Part shown: in pieces, positions 1 to 6,495 of the stretch
Layout of the letters: each line of letters begins with the position of its first letter
How positions within the stretch are numbered: the stretch's first letter is position 1
Source: Candidatus Mcinerneyibacteriota bacterium
Lineage (GTDB): Bacteria > AUK180 > JAQVHJ01
Length of the DNA: 7,367 bases
NCBI GenBank assembly: GCA_030630935.1
Contig: DAOVMD010000145.1
Coordinates: forward strand, 1-7,367
Direction: 5' to 3'
Translations under genes and position numbers: made by a program
Notes under the pieces: generated by a model
Seen by the model: the letters and a program-made list of their open reading frames with translations, nothing else
What the model was told of the DNA's origin: nothing
Databases searched by the model: none

Positions 1-1203
1 AAAATTGACCTGGTAATTACAGATTTAAAAATGCCGGGGATTAATGGACTTGATTTAATTAGACATGTAAGAGAAAACTATAAAGAAACCGAAATCATGA
101 TGATTACCGGATATCCGACTGTTGATACAGCTGTTAAAGCAGTAAAACTCGGGGCAGAAGAATATTTAACCAAACCCTTTACTGATGAAGAATTATTTTC
201 AATAGTAGAAAAAGTGCTCGCAAAACAGAAAATGAGAACCTTAAAAAAGAAGGAAATAAAAAAAGCATTCTCATTAACCCACGAAATAATTGGTGAATCA
301 AAGGTAATAAATGAGGTTTTAAAAAATATAAAAAAAGCCACGACTACTGCTGCAACAGTTTTAATTACTGGAGAAAGCGGGACAGGCAAAGAATTAGTTG
401 CAAGGGCGATACATTATAACAGTTCCAGAGCATCATTTAGATTTGTTCCTGTTAACTGCGGTGGAATTCCCGAAGAATTACTCGAAAGTGAATTGTTCGG
501 TTATATAAAAGGTGCATTTACAGGAGCAATTGAAACTCGGGCGGGTTTCTTTCAGACTGCTGATGGGGGAACAATTTTCCTCGATGAGATTAGCGAAACA
601 AGTTTAAGTATGCAAGTAAAACTTCTTCGAGTTCTTCAGAATAAAGAAGTCTGTATGATAGGCAGCAGGAAATCACAAAAGGTTAATGTCAGAATTATTG
701 CTGCAACAAATAAAGACCTTTCAATACTAATTAAGAAAAACCTTTTTAGAGAAGACCTCTTTTTTAGATTGAATGTGATCAATATTAATATCCCGCCTTT
801 ACGGGATAGAGATAATGATATTATCTCACTTGTTCATCATTTTGCAGAAAAATTCGCAAGAGAACACGAAACAACTGTACCAACTTTTTCTGATAATGCT
901 CTTAAGGTCTTAAAAAAATATTACTGGCCTGGGAATGTAAGAGAGCTTGAAAATGTTATACAAAGAATTATCGTTATGTCCGAACATAGTATAATTGATG
1001 TTCCCGACCTGCCTGATTTGATGCATTTCTATGCACTAAGAGGGAAAAGATTAAATCGAACCCTTGAGGAAGTTGAGATTGAATATATAAAGGATGTACT
1101 TAATTCTCAAAATGGAAATAAAACAAAAACCGCGGAAATCCTTAACATTGATAGAAAAACCTTAAGAGAGAAGATTAAAAAATTTAACCTGAAAGAACTG
1201 TAA
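1..1203 (+). CDS. Sigma-54-dependent response regulator, NtrC family (5' partial)
   Basis: This gene encodes an enhancer-binding activator of sigma-54 RNA polymerase. The reading frame is open to the first base, so the true start lies upstream; 400 residues are visible. Numbered from the window edge, the receiver part has the likely phospho-acceptor Asp8 (ITDLKMPG), switch Thr36 (MITGY) and conserved Lys58 (TKPF). The AAA+ domain has Walker A GESGTGKE (124-131), the sigma-54 contact loop GAFTGA (171-176), Walker B TIFLDE (191-196) and WPGNVREL (309-316). A Fis-type helix-turn-helix (about 374-395, KTAEILNIDRKTLREKI) ends the protein. All motifs needed for ATP-dependent open-complex formation are intact. 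About 165 bases after its stop is a near-consensus sigma-54 promoter serving the next operon, which makes that operon the likely target (inference). A partner histidine kinase is not visible and may lie upstream. The family assignment is very secure; the signal is unknown. Confidence 0.96.
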   Translation, partial: KIDLVITDLKMPGINGLDLIRHVRENYKETEIMMITGYPTVDTAVKAVKLGAEEYLTKPFTDEELFSIVEKVLAKQKMRTLKKKEIKKAFSLTHEIIGESKVINEVLKNIKKATTTAATVLITGESGTGKELVARAIHYNSSRASFRFVPVNCGGIPEELLESELFGYIKGAFTGAIETRAGFFQTADGGTIFLDEISETSLSMQVKLLRVLQNKEVCMIGSRKSQKVNVRIIAATNKDLSILIKKNLFREDLFFRLNVININIPPLRDRDNDIISLVHHFAEKFAREHETTVPTFSDNALKVLKKYYWPGNVRELENVIQRIIVMSEHSIIDVPDLPDLMHFYALRGKRLNRTLEEVEIEYIKDVLNSQNGNKTKTAEILNIDRKTLREKIKKFNLKEL

Positions 1204-1223
1204 CCTACCTACTACTTCCAACG

Positions 1224-1256
1224 GGGGCATTTCTCCCCTGCGGGTAATTTCTCCCC
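1224..1256. repeat. Tandem G-run/C-run element after the regulator gene
   Basis: Two imperfect copies of one motif lie 18 bp apart. Each has a G-run, then ATTTCTCCCC (1229-1238 and 1247-1256). Each copy is a short inverted repeat (GGGG with CCCC around a 7-base loop, and GGG with CCC). The element sits 138-170 bp upstream of the predicted sigma-54 start site, a normal distance for an enhancer site bound by an NtrC-type activator. It could instead be a weak transcription end for the regulator gene, but no U-run follows directly. The repeat is seen; its role is a guess. Confidence 0.4.
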
Positions 1257-1278
1257 ACCAACTTTAAGGATTTTAATT

Positions 1279-1313
1279 GTCTTTTTAATTTAAATCACAT
1301 CATTTTTAAAGAC
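1279..1313. repeat. Short inverted repeat GTCTTT...AAAGAC upstream of sigma-54 promoter
   Basis: Six-base arms GTCTTT (1279-1284) and AAAGAC (1308-1313) flank a 23-base AT-rich spacer. The element is centred about 100 bp upstream of the predicted transcription start, where an activator dimer could bind. The arms are short and AT-rich sequence yields such repeats by chance, so this is a weak candidate. Confidence 0.2.
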
Positions 1314-1367
1314 TAAACTCCGATTATACCGTCACTTACATTCCTTTTCATATTTCAAATCAAAAAT

Positions 1368-1383
1368 TGGCATATCAATTGCT
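1368..1383 (+). promoter_or_regulatory. Sigma-54 (-24/-12) promoter of the redox operon
   Basis: TGGCATATCAATTGCT matches the sigma-54 consensus TGGCACRNNNNTTGCW at every defined position but one (T for C at the sixth base). The invariant GG (1369-1370) and GC (1381-1382) are exactly 10 bases apart, as required. Transcription should begin about 12 bases after the GC, near 1394, leaving a leader of roughly 32 nt before the ATG at 1426. The site lies between a sigma-54 activator gene and a five-gene operon on the same strand. The leader is too short for a riboswitch, so control is probably at initiation by an enhancer-binding protein. Confidence 0.85.
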
Positions 1384-1415
1384 TAAAGAAAAGAGTTCGT
1401 TAATCTAATAAAAAT

Positions 1416-1419
1416 GGAG
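1416..1419 (+). promoter_or_regulatory. Ribosome binding site GGAG deciding the start at 1426
   Basis: GGAG is six bases before the ATG at 1426. It overlaps the in-frame ATG at 1414, which has no Shine-Dalgarno sequence of its own. This favours 1426 as the real start. Confidence 0.7.
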
Positions 1420-1425
1420 CAAGAT

Positions 1426-1725
1426 ATGGCGATATTAGAGAAGTCATCGGTACTTAAGAAAACCGGAAGAGAGTCGAAAGGATTATGTTCGACTTGTATC
1501 CATTGTTCAGACTGCGCTTTCTGTTCTGATTCAACAGCCCCTATTTTTCAATGTGAGGAATTTGAAAGTGAATCAGCTGCAGTTAAAACAGTAATCAAAA
1601 ACCCGGTTACGGCTAACATCATAGATGATAACTTGAAAGGACTCTGCAAGAACTGTGAGAATCGTAAGACTTGTACATTTAAAAAACCCGAGAGCGGAAT
1701 TTGGCACTGTGAGGAATATAGATAG
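1426..1725 (+). CDS. Small Cys-rich protein with duplicated C-x2-C-x5-C-x11/12-C motif
   Basis: I do not recognise a named family. The 99-residue protein contains two copies of one motif. Copy one (18-47) begins KGLC and ends CEEFE, with Cys21, 24, 30 and 43. Copy two (71-99) begins KGLC and ends CEEYR, with Cys74, 77, 83 and 95. Each copy has four spaced cysteines fit to bind one zinc or iron ion or a small Fe-S cluster. Copy one has two additional cysteines (27, 33). There is no signal peptide or membrane segment, so it should be cytoplasmic. It is the first gene after the sigma-54 promoter and precedes the NuoE-like gene by 46 nt, so it belongs to the operon. It may be an electron carrier, an assembly factor or a metal-binding accessory subunit; the sequence does not decide. 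An ATG at 1414 would add four residues but lacks a ribosome site. Confidence 0.85.
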   Translation: MAILEKSSVLKKTGRESKGLCSTCIHCSDCAFCSDSTAPIFQCEEFESESAAVKTVIKNPVTANIIDDNLKGLCKNCENRKTCTFKKPESGIWHCEEYR

Positions 1726-1771
1726 ATAAGTAACTGAGTATTTTAACAATTTAAAAAGACGAGGTAAAATT

Positions 1772-2242
1772 ATGGAAGCAGCAGCATTGATAGCAGTAAT
1801 TGACAACTCTGTAAAAAATGATAGTGGATTAATTCCAATATTAGAGGATGTACAAAACAATTTTGGTTATATTCTGGAAGAAGCGGTTCAGATTATTTCA
1901 AAAAAAATCAATCGACCGGCATCTGAAATTTATGGTGTTGCAACATTTTATAAGTCTTTTAGCTTAACTCCAAGGGGGAAGCATTTGATTACTGTTTGTG
2001 TGGGAACTGCTTGTCATGTCAGGGGTGGAAGCAAAATTGTTGATGCTCTTTCGAGAGAATTAAAAATAGACCCTGGTGAAACAACAGAAGACTTAAATTA
2101 CTCATTAGAAGCAGTAAACTGTCTTGGGTGTTGTGCAATTGGCCCGGTAATAGTTGTTGATGATGAGTATTATGGTGAAATGACAACTCAAAAAGCATTA
2201 AATTTGGTTTCAAAATTAAAAAAGGAAGATGAAAATGATTAA
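1772..2242 (+). CDS. NuoE/HydC-like [2Fe-2S] subunit of NAD(H)-dependent oxidoreductase
   Basis: This is a thioredoxin-like [2Fe-2S] subunit of the complex I 24-kDa family, the partner of the NADH/FMN flavoprotein in NADH dehydrogenases and in HydABC/HndABCD-type hydrogenases. Residues about 10-65 form the helical N-terminal part (ILEDVQNNFGYI, then IYGVATFYKSF). The cluster ligands are Cys76 and Cys81 (CVGTAC) and Cys117 and Cys121 (CLGCC), which is the full C-x4-C plus C-x3-C set. At 156 residues it has the usual length for the soluble forms. GAGG at 1761-1764, seven bases before the ATG, supports the start. Its 3' end overlaps the NuoF-like gene by 8 nt, implying translational coupling and a stoichiometric complex. 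It should pass single electrons between the flavoprotein and the other Fe-S centres. Family is secure; HydC-type versus NuoE-type cannot be settled on this gene alone. Confidence 0.95.
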   Translation: MEAAALIAVIDNSVKNDSGLIPILEDVQNNFGYILEEAVQIISKKINRPASEIYGVATFYKSFSLTPRGKHLITVCVGTACHVRGGSKIVDALSRELKIDPGETTEDLNYSLEAVNCLGCCAIGPVIVVDDEYYGEMTTQKALNLVSKLKKEDEND

Positions 2243-4079
2243 ATTGAATTCTCCGGATGAGTTTCATTCTTTCAAAGAAAATCTTTCAAAAACCATAAAA
2301 AAAGATGAACTCTTTATTTCAATCTCTAATGCTACTTGTGGTCAAGCACGAGGTTCGAAAAAAATTGTAGAAGCTTTTGAAAAGGCTGCAGATAAACTTT
2401 TAAAAAATAAAATTAAAATTAAAGCTACCGGGTGTCATGGTTTTTGCGAAGCTGAACCCAACATAATAATTTTCCCGAAAGGAATTTTTTATCAGCATTT
2501 AAAGGCAGAAGATATTCCTGAAATCGTTGAGAAAACCATAAAGGGTGAAGTTGCAGAAGATTTTTTATATACTGACCCTGTAACAAATAAGAAGTGTGTT
2601 TCCATCGAAGATATCCCATTCTATAAAAAACAGCAACGTGTTTTATTAGGAGATAACCCTTTAATAGATCCTTGTTCAATAGAAGATTATATTTTTCATG
2701 GGGGATATGAATCGTTTTTAAAAGCCCTTGAAATATCTCCGAAAGATATCATTAAAGAAGTAAAAGAATCGGGCCTTAGAGGACGAGGTGGTGCAGGATT
2801 TTGGACAGGCAAGAAATGGAAATTTATTGAAAAGGAAAAGAATCCCGTAAAATACATAATATGTAATGCAGATGAAGGAGATCCCGGGGCATATATGGAT
2901 AGAAACCTTTTAGAGAGTAATCCTCATTCTATCTTAGAAGGAATGATAATCGGAGCTTTTGCAACTGGTGCGAGTGAAGGATGGATTTATGTTCGTCACG
3001 AATACCCCCTTGCAGTTAAACATATTACTGAAGCAATTGTTCAAGCAAAAAAATCTGGTTTCTTAGGGAAAAACATTCTTAATTCCGGTTTTGACTTTGA
3101 TATCAATGTTTTTGAAGGAGCTGGAGCTTTTGTTTGTGGAGAAGAAACTGCATTAATACATTCAATTGAAGGTTTTAGGGGAGTACCAAAACAAAGACCA
3201 CCTTTCCCAGTACAAAAAGGGTTATTTAATAAACCAACATTAATAAATAATGTAGAGACTTGGGCAAATATTCCTCAAATAATAAAAAAGGGCGGCTCCT
3301 GGTTTTCAAGTATAGGAACGGAAACAAGCAAGGGAACAAAAATCTTTTCACTTGTCGGTAAGGTTCGTAATACCGGTCTTGTTGAAGTACCGATGGGGAC
3401 GACATTAAGAGAGATTGTCTATGATATCGGCGGGGGGATCCCTGATGACAAGGAATTTAAGGCCGTTCAAACAGGTGGCCCTTCGGGTGGATGCATACCA
3501 AAAGACGAAATGGATTTAATTGTTGATTATGAATCTCTGACAAAGGCAGGGGCAATTATGGGTTCAGGCGGAATGATTGTCATGGACGAAACCACCTGTA
3601 TGGTTGATGTTGCAAAATACTTCTTAACATTTTTACAAGATGAATCCTGTGGAAAATGTGTTCCTTGCAGGGAAGGAATTCAGAGATTATTAGAAATTGT
3701 TACCGAGATTACAGATGGTACTTGTAAAGAAAACAAGTTAGAACTTTTAAAAGAATTATCTATAGTAGTTAAAGATACTTCTATGTGCGGTCTTGGACAG
3801 ACAGCCCCCAATCCTGTTCTCTCGACATTGAAATATTTTATGGATGAATACATTGACCATATTGATAATAAGAAGTGCTCTGCGGGAGTATGTAAAGCAC
3901 TCATAACTTTTGAAATTTCTCCTGAAGAATGTACTGGCTGCGGATTATGTAAACGCGCATGTCCGGAAAATGCAATTGAAGGAAAGATCAAAGAGGTCTT
4001 TACAATAACACAGGACAAATGCATTAAATGCGGTATGTGTTATGATGTCTGTAATTTTAATGCAGTTAAAATTAATTAA
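2235..4079 (+). CDS. NuoF/HydB-like NADH-binding FMN/Fe-S flavoprotein
   Basis: This 614-residue flavoprotein oxidises or reduces NAD(H) at FMN and feeds Fe-S clusters. Domains in order: a thioredoxin-like domain (about 1-95) with Cys35, Cys67 and Cys71; the NuoF core with the glycine-rich FMN/NADH motif GRGGAGF (183-189), NADEGDPGA (211-219) and GAGAFVCGEETAL (295-307); an SLBB-like region; the N3-type [4Fe-4S] ligands Cys472, 475, 478 (CGKCVPC) and Cys518; and a C-terminal pair of [4Fe-4S] motifs, Cys566/569/572/576 and Cys596/599/602/606. The extra N- and C-terminal domains are typical of HydB/HndC subunits of soluble bifurcating hydrogenases and NAD-linked formate dehydrogenases, and are absent from respiratory NuoF. 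The first cysteine of the N-terminal [2Fe-2S] set is replaced by Ile. GGAAG at 2224-2228 sits six bases before ATG 2235; the in-frame ATG at 2229 abuts that site and is less likely. Confidence 0.96.
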   Translation: MIKLNSPDEFHSFKENLSKTIKKDELFISISNATCGQARGSKKIVEAFEKAADKLLKNKIKIKATGCHGFCEAEPNIIIFPKGIFYQHLKAEDIPEIVEKTIKGEVAEDFLYTDPVTNKKCVSIEDIPFYKKQQRVLLGDNPLIDPCSIEDYIFHGGYESFLKALEISPKDIIKEVKESGLRGRGGAGFWTGKKWKFIEKEKNPVKYIICNADEGDPGAYMDRNLLESNPHSILEGMIIGAFATGASEGWIYVRHEYPLAVKHITEAIVQAKKSGFLGKNILNSGFDFDINVFEGAGAFVCGEETALIHSIEGFRGVPKQRPPFPVQKGLFNKPTLINNVETWANIPQIIKKGGSWFSSIGTETSKGTKIFSLVGKVRNTGLVEVPMGTTLREIVYDIGGGIPDDKEFKAVQTGGPSGGCIPKDEMDLIVDYESLTKAGAIMGSGGMIVMDETTCMVDVAKYFLTFLQDESCGKCVPCREGIQRLLEIVTEITDGTCKENKLELLKELSIVVKDTSMCGLGQTAPNPVLSTLKYFMDEYIDHIDNKKCSAGVCKALITFEISPEECTGCGLCKRACPENAIEGKIKEVFTITQDKCIKCGMCYDVCNFNAVKIN

Positions 4080-4103
4080 TTTGAACTTATATTGGAGGTA
4101 GAG

Positions 4104-4802
4104 ATGCCAATAATCTATATTGATGGAATCGAATTTGATTCACCTTCCGGCTGGACTATCCTTGAAGCGGCACAATTCTTAGGATTAGAGATCCCCACTC
4201 TCTGTCATAACGATGGTTTAACGCCATGGGGCGGCTGTCGTCTATGTATTGTGGAGATAGGAGAAGGGGAAAGAGCAAAACTGGTGACTTCATGTACTTA
4301 CCGGGTTGAAGAAGGTTTAAAAGTAAGGACAGCCTCAAAGAAAGTTGTTAAATCAAGAAAGATGATAATCGAACTTCTAATTGCACAATGTCCAACTTCA
4401 AAAACACTCCAGGACCTGGGAGCAAAGTTTGGAGTACAAAAAGTAAGATTTAAGCCCAAGTGGGAAGATTGTATTTATTGCGGGCTTTGTGTTCGGATCT
4501 GCTCTGAGCAAATGGGGGCTGACGCAATTGATTTTGCATTTCGGGGAAACAAACTAAAGATAACAACACCATTCGATAAGAAATCAGATGATTGTAGGCG
4601 CTGTGGTGCATGTATGTATATTTGTCCAGTCTGCAGTCTAAGATGTCAGGGGCCTGAACCACAAGGAGTAGTTTGCGGAGGTTGCTATAATGAACTGCAG
4701 CCGACATGTTTAGATGTCTTTGAAGATTATATGTGCTATGAAGGGCTCACAGGCGATTGTGGAACATGTATAAAAGAAAAACCTGAAAATAACAAAAAAT
4801 AA
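4104..4802 (+). CDS. NuoG/HndD N-terminus-like ferredoxin subunit with Cys-rich tail
   Basis: This 232-residue electron-transfer protein is built like the N-terminal Fe-S part of NuoG, HoxU or [FeFe]-hydrogenase large subunits, without a catalytic domain. A plant-type [2Fe-2S] ferredoxin domain (about 1-80) has Cys34, 45, 48 and 64. The usual His-Cys [4Fe-4S] site is missing: only Cys96 remains in that stretch. Two [4Fe-4S] motifs follow, Cys123/126/129/133 and Cys164/167/170/174. A C-terminal tail adds Cys177, 181, 191, 194, 202, 211, 219 and 222, enough for at least one more cluster or metal site. The ATG at 4104 is preceded by GGAGG (4094-4098) with a 5-base gap; an earlier in-frame TTG at 4092 overlaps that site and is unlikely. 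The gene starts 24 nt after the NuoF-like gene and ends 16 nt before the FMN protein, so it probably wires the diaphorase to that protein (inference). Confidence 0.92.
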   Translation: MPIIYIDGIEFDSPSGWTILEAAQFLGLEIPTLCHNDGLTPWGGCRLCIVEIGEGERAKLVTSCTYRVEEGLKVRTASKKVVKSRKMIIELLIAQCPTSKTLQDLGAKFGVQKVRFKPKWEDCIYCGLCVRICSEQMGADAIDFAFRGNKLKITTPFDKKSDDCRRCGACMYICPVCSLRCQGPEPQGVVCGGCYNELQPTCLDVFEDYMCYEGLTGDCGTCIKEKPENNKK

Positions 4803-4807
4803 ACAAC

Positions 4808-4813
4808 AGGAGG
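4808..4813 (+). promoter_or_regulatory. Strong ribosome binding site AGGAGG for a GTG start
   Basis: AGGAGG lies five bases before the GTG at 4819. No ATG is available near the start of this frame, so this perfect Shine-Dalgarno sequence decides the GTG start. Confidence 0.85.
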
Positions 4814-4818
4814 TCAAG

Positions 4819-6399
4819 GTGACACTGACAAGATTAAACAGGAGTGCAGCAACATTAACAAAAAATAGAACAGTTGATTCAGTCGTTCCACTTAGCGGTA
4901 TGTGTGCAACTTGTGTTGATGGCTGTATAGGAATGTGTGAAATTGGAAAATCAGCATATCGGGGACATGAAGTAATTTATCCTCAGCCATTTGGAATAAT
5001 AACTACTGCTTCTGAAAAAGATTATCCGGTTGACTTATCTCATTTTACAATCTTAGGTACCGTTATTGGAGCACAGGGAATCGAAGCTGATTCTGATAAG
5101 GCAATCTTCCCCAGCGCAGATTTAGAAAGAGTAATCTGCCCTGAAAACCCTTTAAAGGTAAAATTACCATTTGTTATTCCGGGGCTCGGCTCTACTAACA
5201 TCGCAAAAATTAATTGGGAAGGCCTTGCAATAGGTTCTGCAATGGCTGGTTTTCTCCTTACAATTGGTGAAAATGTTGTTGCAATGGATGGAGACTCTGA
5301 AATTAAAGATGGCAGAATCCTCTCAGCGCCGGACTTAGCCAGAAGAGTTAAACTTTATAAGGATTGGCAAGAAGACGGATATGGCGATATTGTTCTTCAG
5401 GCAAATGTTGAAGATACAAGATTAAAAGTACAAGAATTTGGAATTGAAAAACTGGGCGTTGAAACAGTTGAACTTAAGTGGGGGCAGGGAGCCAAGAATA
5501 TCGGCGGAGAAGTTAAACTCAAAACTTTAGAAAGAGCGCAGATGCTTTATAAAAGGGGTTACGTTGTACTTCCGAACCCAACAGACGAAACTGTAATTAA
5601 AGCTTTTAAGAGAGGTGCCTTTAAAGAATTTGAAAGACATTCAAGAGTAGGAATGCCGGAAGAAGAAGGCTTTATTAAGCGAGTAGAAGAATTAAGAGCA
5701 GCAGGAGCAAAGAGAGTTTTCTTAAAAACCGGAGCATATCGTCCGCAAGATTTAGCAAGGGCATTAAAATGGGCATCCAAATCAAAAATAGATATGCTGA
5801 CTGTTGATGGAGCTGGCGGTGGAACAGGAATGAGTCCATGGAGAATGATGAATGAATGGGGAGTTCCAGGCGTTGAACTTTGGTCATTGTTATATCAATA
5901 TGCTGATAAATTAGCAAAAAAAGGAGAACATGTTCCGAGTATTGCAATTGCCGGTGGTTTCACATTTGAAGATCAAATTATTAAAGGCCTGTCCTTAGGT
6001 GCACCATATTTCCAAATGATTGGAATGGCAAGATCTTTCCTTGCAGCAACAATGGTTGGAAAAACAATTGGAAAGAAAATAGATGAGAGCCAAGTTCCGG
6101 TATATATTGAAAGATTTGGTACAGACATTGAAGATATTTTTATTACTGCTGCTGAACTCAGGAAAAAATATGGAAAAGATTTTGATAAAATTCCGACAGG
6201 GGCGCTTGGTGTTTTCACCTATGCCGAAAGACTTTCTATGGGAATGAAACAGATTCTTGCCGGTGCCAGAAAATTCAAGATTGACCTGCTTGACAGAAAT
6301 GACATTGCTTCTCTTACTAAAGAAATTGCCAATGTAACCGGAATTACATATATTATGGATGTAGATAAAGAAGAAGCAGAACAAATTCTAAATTCATAA
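4819..6399 (+). CDS. FMN-binding glutamate-synthase-domain protein (stand-alone GltB FMN domain)
   Basis: The 526-residue protein is essentially one alpha/beta-barrel FMN domain of the glutamate synthase large-subunit family. Family marks are GQGAKNIGGEVK (223-233 region), the phosphate/FMN loop GAGGGTGMSP (331-340), IAGGF (377-381) and the following GAPYFQMIGMARSF stretch. The N-terminus carries Cys29, 32, 36 and 40 (C-x2-C-x3-C-x3-C), a likely Fe-S site. It lacks the glutaminase domain and the C-terminal GXGXG domain of full GltB (about 1500 residues). It also lacks the three-Cys [3Fe-4S] motif that normally follows the FMN loop in GltB; no cysteine occurs after residue 107. It therefore cannot take ammonia from glutamine by itself and may not make glutamate. 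As last gene of the NADH/Fe-S operon it is probably the catalytic end of the complex, accepting or donating electrons through its FMN; its substrate is unknown. The GTG start is set by AGGAGG at 4808-4813. Confidence 0.93.
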   Translation: MTLTRLNRSAATLTKNRTVDSVVPLSGMCATCVDGCIGMCEIGKSAYRGHEVIYPQPFGIITTASEKDYPVDLSHFTILGTVIGAQGIEADSDKAIFPSADLERVICPENPLKVKLPFVIPGLGSTNIAKINWEGLAIGSAMAGFLLTIGENVVAMDGDSEIKDGRILSAPDLARRVKLYKDWQEDGYGDIVLQANVEDTRLKVQEFGIEKLGVETVELKWGQGAKNIGGEVKLKTLERAQMLYKRGYVVLPNPTDETVIKAFKRGAFKEFERHSRVGMPEEEGFIKRVEELRAAGAKRVFLKTGAYRPQDLARALKWASKSKIDMLTVDGAGGGTGMSPWRMMNEWGVPGVELWSLLYQYADKLAKKGEHVPSIAIAGGFTFEDQIIKGLSLGAPYFQMIGMARSFLAATMVGKTIGKKIDESQVPVYIERFGTDIEDIFITAAELRKKYGKDFDKIPTGALGVFTYAERLSMGMKQILAGARKFKIDLLDRNDIASLTKEIANVTGITYIMDVDKEEAEQILNS

Positions 6400-6436
6400 T
6401 TTTTTTATTATCGCTGTTTGTTATTATATGTTTAAT

Positions 6437-6478
6437 CTCAGTCATTCCCCTTCGGGGTAATGACTGAGAACAATTTTT
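6437..6478 (+). terminator. Intrinsic terminator with UUCG-capped hairpin
   Basis: Arms CTCAGTCATT (6437-6446) and AATGACTGAG (6459-6468) pair perfectly. Above one C-U mismatch, CCC pairs with GGG around a TTCG tetraloop closed by C-G, a very stable cap. After AACAA at 6469-6473 comes a T-run at 6474-6478. It ends the redox operon 38 nt after its last stop codon and insulates the dehydrogenase-like gene downstream. Confidence 0.9.
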
Positions 6479-6495
6479 AATATCAAATATGTAAA

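Noticed and set aside
1223-1239. Rho-independent terminator of the response-regulator gene
   Set aside because: The short G/C stem has a 7-base loop and no U-run directly after it. The duplicated ATTTCTCCCC fits a repeat or binding site at least as well, so I listed it as a repeat.
1394-1425. Riboswitch or leader-peptide control of the operon
   Set aside because: The leader predicted from the sigma-54 promoter is only about 32 nt, with no room for an aptamer and no short ORF.
3680-4024. Long reverse-strand open frames inside the operon genes
   Set aside because: They lie wholly within well-supported + strand genes, have no ribosome sites or recognisable domains, and are expected shadows of conserved coding sequence.
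4104-4802. [FeFe]-hydrogenase large subunit
   Set aside because: The HydA/HndD-like ferredoxin part is present, but the protein stops at 232 residues with no H-cluster domain, and no other frame downstream encodes one.
4819-6399. Genuine glutamate synthase (GltB)
   Set aside because: Only the FMN barrel is present. The glutaminase domain, GXGXG domain and the [3Fe-4S] cysteines are absent, so a full glutamate synthase activity cannot be claimed.
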